A stretch of DNA of 7,767 nucleotides from Candidatus Brevefilum sp. (lineage in GTDB: Bacteria > Chloroflexota > Anaerolineae > Anaerolineales > Anaerolineaceae): assembly GCA_007135845.1 (NCBI GenBank), contig SLIC01000145.1, forward strand, positions 1 through 7,767. The letters run 5' to 3'. This document shows, piece after piece, positions 6,561 through 7,767 of this stretch. The first letter of the stretch is position 1; every line of letters begins with the position of its first letter. Made by a program: the position numbers and the translations under genes. The notes beneath the pieces were generated by a model. It did not search any database. It saw only the letters and a list, made by a program, of their open reading frames with translations, and was not told where the DNA came from.

Positions 6561-6608
6561 GGTTTTGCAGGATAAAACCAACTTAACATTGGTGAGGAAA
6601 ATTGAGAC
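6561..6608 (+). promoter_or_regulatory. crtI-oxygenase spacer with two overlapping hairpins and the oxygenase RBS
   Basis: GGTTTT (6561-6566) pairs perfectly with AAAACC (6574-6579). ACCAA (6577-6581) pairs perfectly with TTGGT (6589-6593). The two stems share bases 6577-6579 and so exclude each other. The second stem takes in the first bases of the ribosome binding site GGTGAGGA (6591-6598), which is 10 nt before the oxygenase ATG. The stems are short (6 and 5 bp) and may be chance. Confidence 0.25.
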
Positions 6609-7767
6609 ATGAATAAAACTGTTTTTGAACTTGGGTTCGGAAAGAACGATGACGAAATCCAAGTTGATCGCTTACCCATCCAGGGTAAGTTCCCGGAATG
6701 GCTACGTGGCTCCCTGATCCGTAATGGTCCCGGCACTTTACAAGTTGGGGACGAAACCTATCGACATTGGTTTGATGGGCACGCAATGCTGCACAAGTTT
6801 AATTTTGAGAAGGGGGACATCGCATATAGAAATAAGTTTCTAGAGACCCAATCTTATCGCGCCGCAATGGCAGAGGACAAAATTGTTTATCCAGAATTTG
6901 CAACCGACCCAAATTGGTCTTTCTTGGGACGGGTAGGTAATGTGTTCTCACCCAAACCTACCGATAACGCCAAGGTTAATGTCACGAAAATTGGTTCGCA
7001 CTATATGGCATTAGCGGAAACACCTATCCAGGTGATCTTTGACCCCCATAGCCTGGCTACCACCGGCACCTTTACCTATGAAGATAAGCTCAGCGGGCAG
7101 ATGACCACGGTTCACCCACATTTTGACATGACAAGAAACCTGACTTACAACCTGGTCACAAGATTTCATGCCACTAACCATTATCGGATTTATCAATTGA
7201 AAAACGGTCAAAACCAAAAACTTATCTCATCAATCCCGGTGAGAAAACCGGCTTATATGCACAGTTTTGGTATGTCTGAAAATTACTTTATCCTGACCGA
7301 ATTTCCACTGGTGGTCAATTCATTGGCCCTCCTGTTTTGGTTAAAGCCTTATATTGAAAACTACCAGTGGAAGCCATCCAACGGCACCCGCTTCACCATC
7401 ATTGACCGCCATTCTGGTGAGGTTAAAGCACGCATCAAGACAGATCCTTTTTTTGCATTTCACCACATCAACGCCTTTGAAAAAGGTAATGCCATCATTC
7501 TTGATATTGACGCTTATACGGATGCCAGTATTATAAAAAATTTCTATCTGGATCGGCTGGCAATGCCAAATTCAGAACTGGCCTTTGGAAAGCTGCGCCG
7601 TTACACGATTGATATGAACACCAAACGCATCTCGGCAGACACCCTCTCTGATACCTGCATTGAATTGGCTAATTATGACGTCGGCCGCTATCAAAACGCT
7701 GCGGATTACCGTTTTATCTATGCTGTTAGCATCAATGAAGATCAGCGCAGTGGATTCTACAACCAGC
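6609..7767 (+). CDS. Carotenoid cleavage oxygenase, RPE65/BCO type, 3' end cut by window edge
   Basis: Non-haem iron beta-propeller enzyme that splits a carotenoid double bond to apocarotenoids; 386 residues are visible and roughly 100 are missing if the family's usual ~480-500 holds. The N-terminus has the family opening WLRGSLIRNGPG (31-42), then WFDGHAMLHKF (54-64) and KFLETQSYRAAM (76-87). Three of the four iron-binding histidines are visible: H169 in VHPHFD, H218 in YMHSFGMSENY, and H285 in FFAFHHINAFE. The fourth, near the C-terminus, lies outside. HSFG rather than the HDF common in bacterial and plant members, together with FHHIN, resembles animal RPE65 and beta-carotene oxygenases. 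The hydrophobic stretch PLVVNSLALLFWLKPYI (233-249) falls where RPE65 docks to membrane. GAGGA (6594-6598) precedes the ATG. Its place after crtB and crtI supports a carotenoid substrate. It could make retinal only if a cyclised carotene is available. Confidence 0.9.
   Translation, partial: MNKTVFELGFGKNDDEIQVDRLPIQGKFPEWLRGSLIRNGPGTLQVGDETYRHWFDGHAMLHKFNFEKGDIAYRNKFLETQSYRAAMAEDKIVYPEFATDPNWSFLGRVGNVFSPKPTDNAKVNVTKIGSHYMALAETPIQVIFDPHSLATTGTFTYEDKLSGQMTTVHPHFDMTRNLTYNLVTRFHATNHYRIYQLKNGQNQKLISSIPVRKPAYMHSFGMSENYFILTEFPLVVNSLALLFWLKPYIENYQWKPSNGTRFTIIDRHSGEVKARIKTDPFFAFHHINAFEKGNAIILDIDAYTDASIIKNFYLDRLAMPNSELAFGKLRRYTIDMNTKRISADTLSDTCIELANYDVGRYQNAADYRFIYAVSINEDQRSGFYNQ

Noticed and set aside
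1..7767. CRISPR array, tRNA, insertion sequence or phage genes
   Set aside because: No regularly spaced repeats, cloverleaf sequence, transposase or phage-like protein was found on either strand.

Overview
The window carries eight protein genes in three transcription units and looks like bacterial chromosome. I see no RNA genes, CRISPR array or mobile element. Composition is moderate (about 55-58% G+C in sampled lines on the left, lower in the last gene). Shine-Dalgarno sites are strong and several junctions overlap, so the host is a bacterium with compact operons. A bacterium related to Chloroflexota (Anaerolineae-like) would fit the gene styles, but this is only an impression from the protein sequences.

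Layout. (1) 1-1595, plus strand: a TetR-family repressor cut by the left edge, overlapped by 4 nt by an extended short-chain dehydrogenase/epimerase. A hairpin at 1619-1646 separates this pair from the convergent unit. (2) 3870-1664, minus strand: a DtxR/MntR-family metalloregulator, a UbiE-like SAM methyltransferase and the DNA glycosylase Fpg (MutM). Both junctions are 8-nt overlaps of the form ATGNNTGA, so the three genes are almost certainly one translationally coupled operon. (3) 4075-7767, plus strand and divergent from unit 2: phytoene synthase (crtB), CrtI-type phytoene desaturase, and a carotenoid cleavage oxygenase of the RPE65/BCO type that runs off the right edge.

The divergent 204-bp gap (3871-4074) holds the clearest regulation. 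The minus strand has a good sigma70-like promoter (TTGACG, 17 nt, TATCCT). An 18-bp palindrome, ATTTAG-N6-CTAAAT, covers its predicted start site and contains 14 contiguous bases of the classical DtxR box. This strongly suggests metal-dependent autorepression of the regulator operon. The crtB side is AT-rich and has a perfect 7-bp inverted repeat directly against the crtB ribosome binding site.

Working together: CrtB condenses geranylgeranyl-PP to phytoene, the desaturase makes lycopene-type pigment, and the oxygenase would cleave a carotenoid into apocarotenoids or retinal. No lycopene cyclase is visible, so the cleavage substrate is open. The neighbouring unit joins metal sensing with repair of oxidised guanine. 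An oxidative-stress theme across the divergent units is an inference.
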